A stretch of DNA of 14,722 bases from UBA10183 sp041653835 (lineage in GTDB: Bacteria > Omnitrophota > Gorgyraeia > Gorgyraeales > Gorgyraeaceae). The position numbers were made by a program, and so were the translations under genes. The stretch spans positions 1-14,722 of the forward strand of contig JBAZEP010000039.1 of the NCBI GenBank assembly GCA_041653835.1, in the 5' to 3' direction. The first letter of the stretch is position 1. The number at the start of each line of letters is the position of its first letter. The notes under the pieces are model-generated. The model saw only the letters and a program-made list of their open reading frames with translations, was not told where the DNA came from and did no database searches. Shown here in pieces: positions 14,349-14,722 of the stretch.

Positions 14349-14425
14349 TGGCAGGCCAGGAGGGATTCGAACCCCCAACACGCGGCTTTGGAGACCGCTG
14401 CTCTAGCCGTTGGAGCTACTGGCCT
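14349..14425 (-). tRNA. trnW: tRNA-Trp (anticodon CCA)
   Basis: The minus strand folds into a complete cloverleaf: acceptor stem AGGCCAG/CTGGCCT, D-stem GCTC/GAGC with a nine-base loop, anticodon stem GCGGT/GCCGC with loop CTCCAAA, and T-arm GGGGG-TTCGAAT-CCCTC with one G-U pair. The anticodon CCA (14389-14391) identifies Trp. The discriminator is G and the 3' CCA is encoded (14349-14351), giving 74 bases plus CCA. The gene lies 20 bases after rpmG and upstream of secE, so it must be processed from the protein-coding transcript. The 5' flank can form GGCCT-AAAC-AGGCC with the first bases of the tRNA, a possible competing hairpin. Its 3' end is duplicated downstream. Confidence 0.97.
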
Positions 14426-14445
14426 GTTTAGGCCTTCCAGAAATC

Positions 14446-14598
14446 CTATTTCTCCTCTTTATGCAAAGTCCTTTTTTTACAGAATTTGCAAAACTTCTTT
14501 ATCTCAAGCCTTCCTGTCTGCTTCTTCTTATTCTTGGTGCTCGTATAATTACGCCTCTTACATTCTGTGCACGATATTGTTATAATCTCTCGAGGCAT
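14446..14598 (-). CDS. rpmG: 50S ribosomal protein L33, four-cysteine form
   Basis: L33 is a small 50S protein near the E site. The 50-residue product begins MPREIITISCTECKRRNYTS and ends KKRTLHKEEK. It keeps both CxxC pairs (C10/C13 and C37/C40), so it is the zinc-binding (C+) form; genomes with C+ L33 sometimes also carry a cysteine-free paralogue used under zinc shortage. The ATG overlaps the tuf stop by one base (TAATG), so translation is probably coupled. GGAG lies about 11 bases upstream. The position between tuf and tRNA-Trp/secE is common in bacteria. Confidence 0.96.
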   Translation of the reverse strand: MPREIITISCTECKRRNYTSTKNKKKQTGRLEIKKFCKFCKKRTLHKEEK

Positions 14599-14722
14599 TA
14601 TTGTATTATCTCCGACACGACCCCTGCGCCTACTGTATGGCCGCCTTCACGTATGGCGAAGCGGAGTTCTTTTTCCATGGCAATAGGGATTATAAGTTCA
14701 CCTTCCAGGTCAACGTTGTCGC
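14598..14722 (-). CDS. tuf: Elongation factor Tu, C-terminal part (cut by window edge)
   Basis: The last 40 residues of EF-Tu are visible, including LIIPIAMEKELRFAIREGGH and the end TVGAGVVSEIIQ, which belong to beta-barrel domain 3. The gene is the upstream tuf copy, the one that usually precedes tRNA-Trp/secE in bacteria. It overlaps rpmG by one base. The 5' part lies beyond the right edge, so the start, promoter and similarity to the left-hand tuf cannot be judged here. Confidence 0.96.
   Translation of the reverse strand, partial: DNVDLEGELIIPIAMEKELRFAIREGGHTVGAGVVSEIIQ

Noticed and set aside
144..14598. CRISPR arrays, insertion sequences, toxin-antitoxin or defence genes
   Set aside because: All coding sequence belongs to core transcription and translation genes or secE. 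No repeat-spacer array or transposase was seen.

Overview
The window is one continuous block of the bacterial transcription-translation superoperon. Every gene is read on the minus strand. In transcription order (right to left) it runs: 3' end of a tuf gene, rpmG, tRNA-Trp(CCA), secE, nusG, rplK, rplA, rplJ, rplL, rpoB, rpoC, rpsL, rpsG, fusA, and the 5' end of a second tuf gene. The classical rif (L11/L10/beta) and str (S12/S7/EF-G/EF-Tu) operons are therefore joined without a break and bracketed by two directly oriented tuf genes.

The organism is a bacterium. beta' carries a long insertion in its trigger loop (SI3-type) and beta carries a betai9-type insertion, which fits Gram-negative and PVC-like lineages rather than Firmicutes or Actinobacteria. 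The overall look of the proteins, plus a scaffold gap typical of assembled metagenomes, suggests an uncultivated group such as Omnitrophota (OP3). That placement is an impression and was not tested.

The coding layout is very compact. Most genes are 1 to 21 bases apart, or overlap (TAATG between tuf and rpmG), and Shine-Dalgarno sequences often lie inside the end of the gene before. No gene-free stretch exceeds 300 bases. No convincing promoter or rho-independent terminator was found, so the whole block is probably co-transcribed from upstream of the right-hand edge.

The interest lies in three larger gaps. (1) The rpsL-rpsG gap holds a double-hairpin repeat that abuts the rpsG Shine-Dalgarno. 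(2) The rplL-rpoB gap holds a perfect 32-base palindrome. (3) The tRNA-Trp-secE gap (220 bases) holds a second, inverted copy of the double-hairpin repeat, with stem bases that differ but stay paired. Next to it is a structured insert bounded by an exact 21-base duplicate of the tRNA 3' end.

rpsL is interrupted by 100 Ns flanked by an exact 127-base duplication. This looks like an unmerged contig overlap. Removing one copy and the Ns restores a full 123-residue S12.

No novel protein system is present. Every protein is a recognisable core gene, and the undescribed material is the non-coding repeat content.
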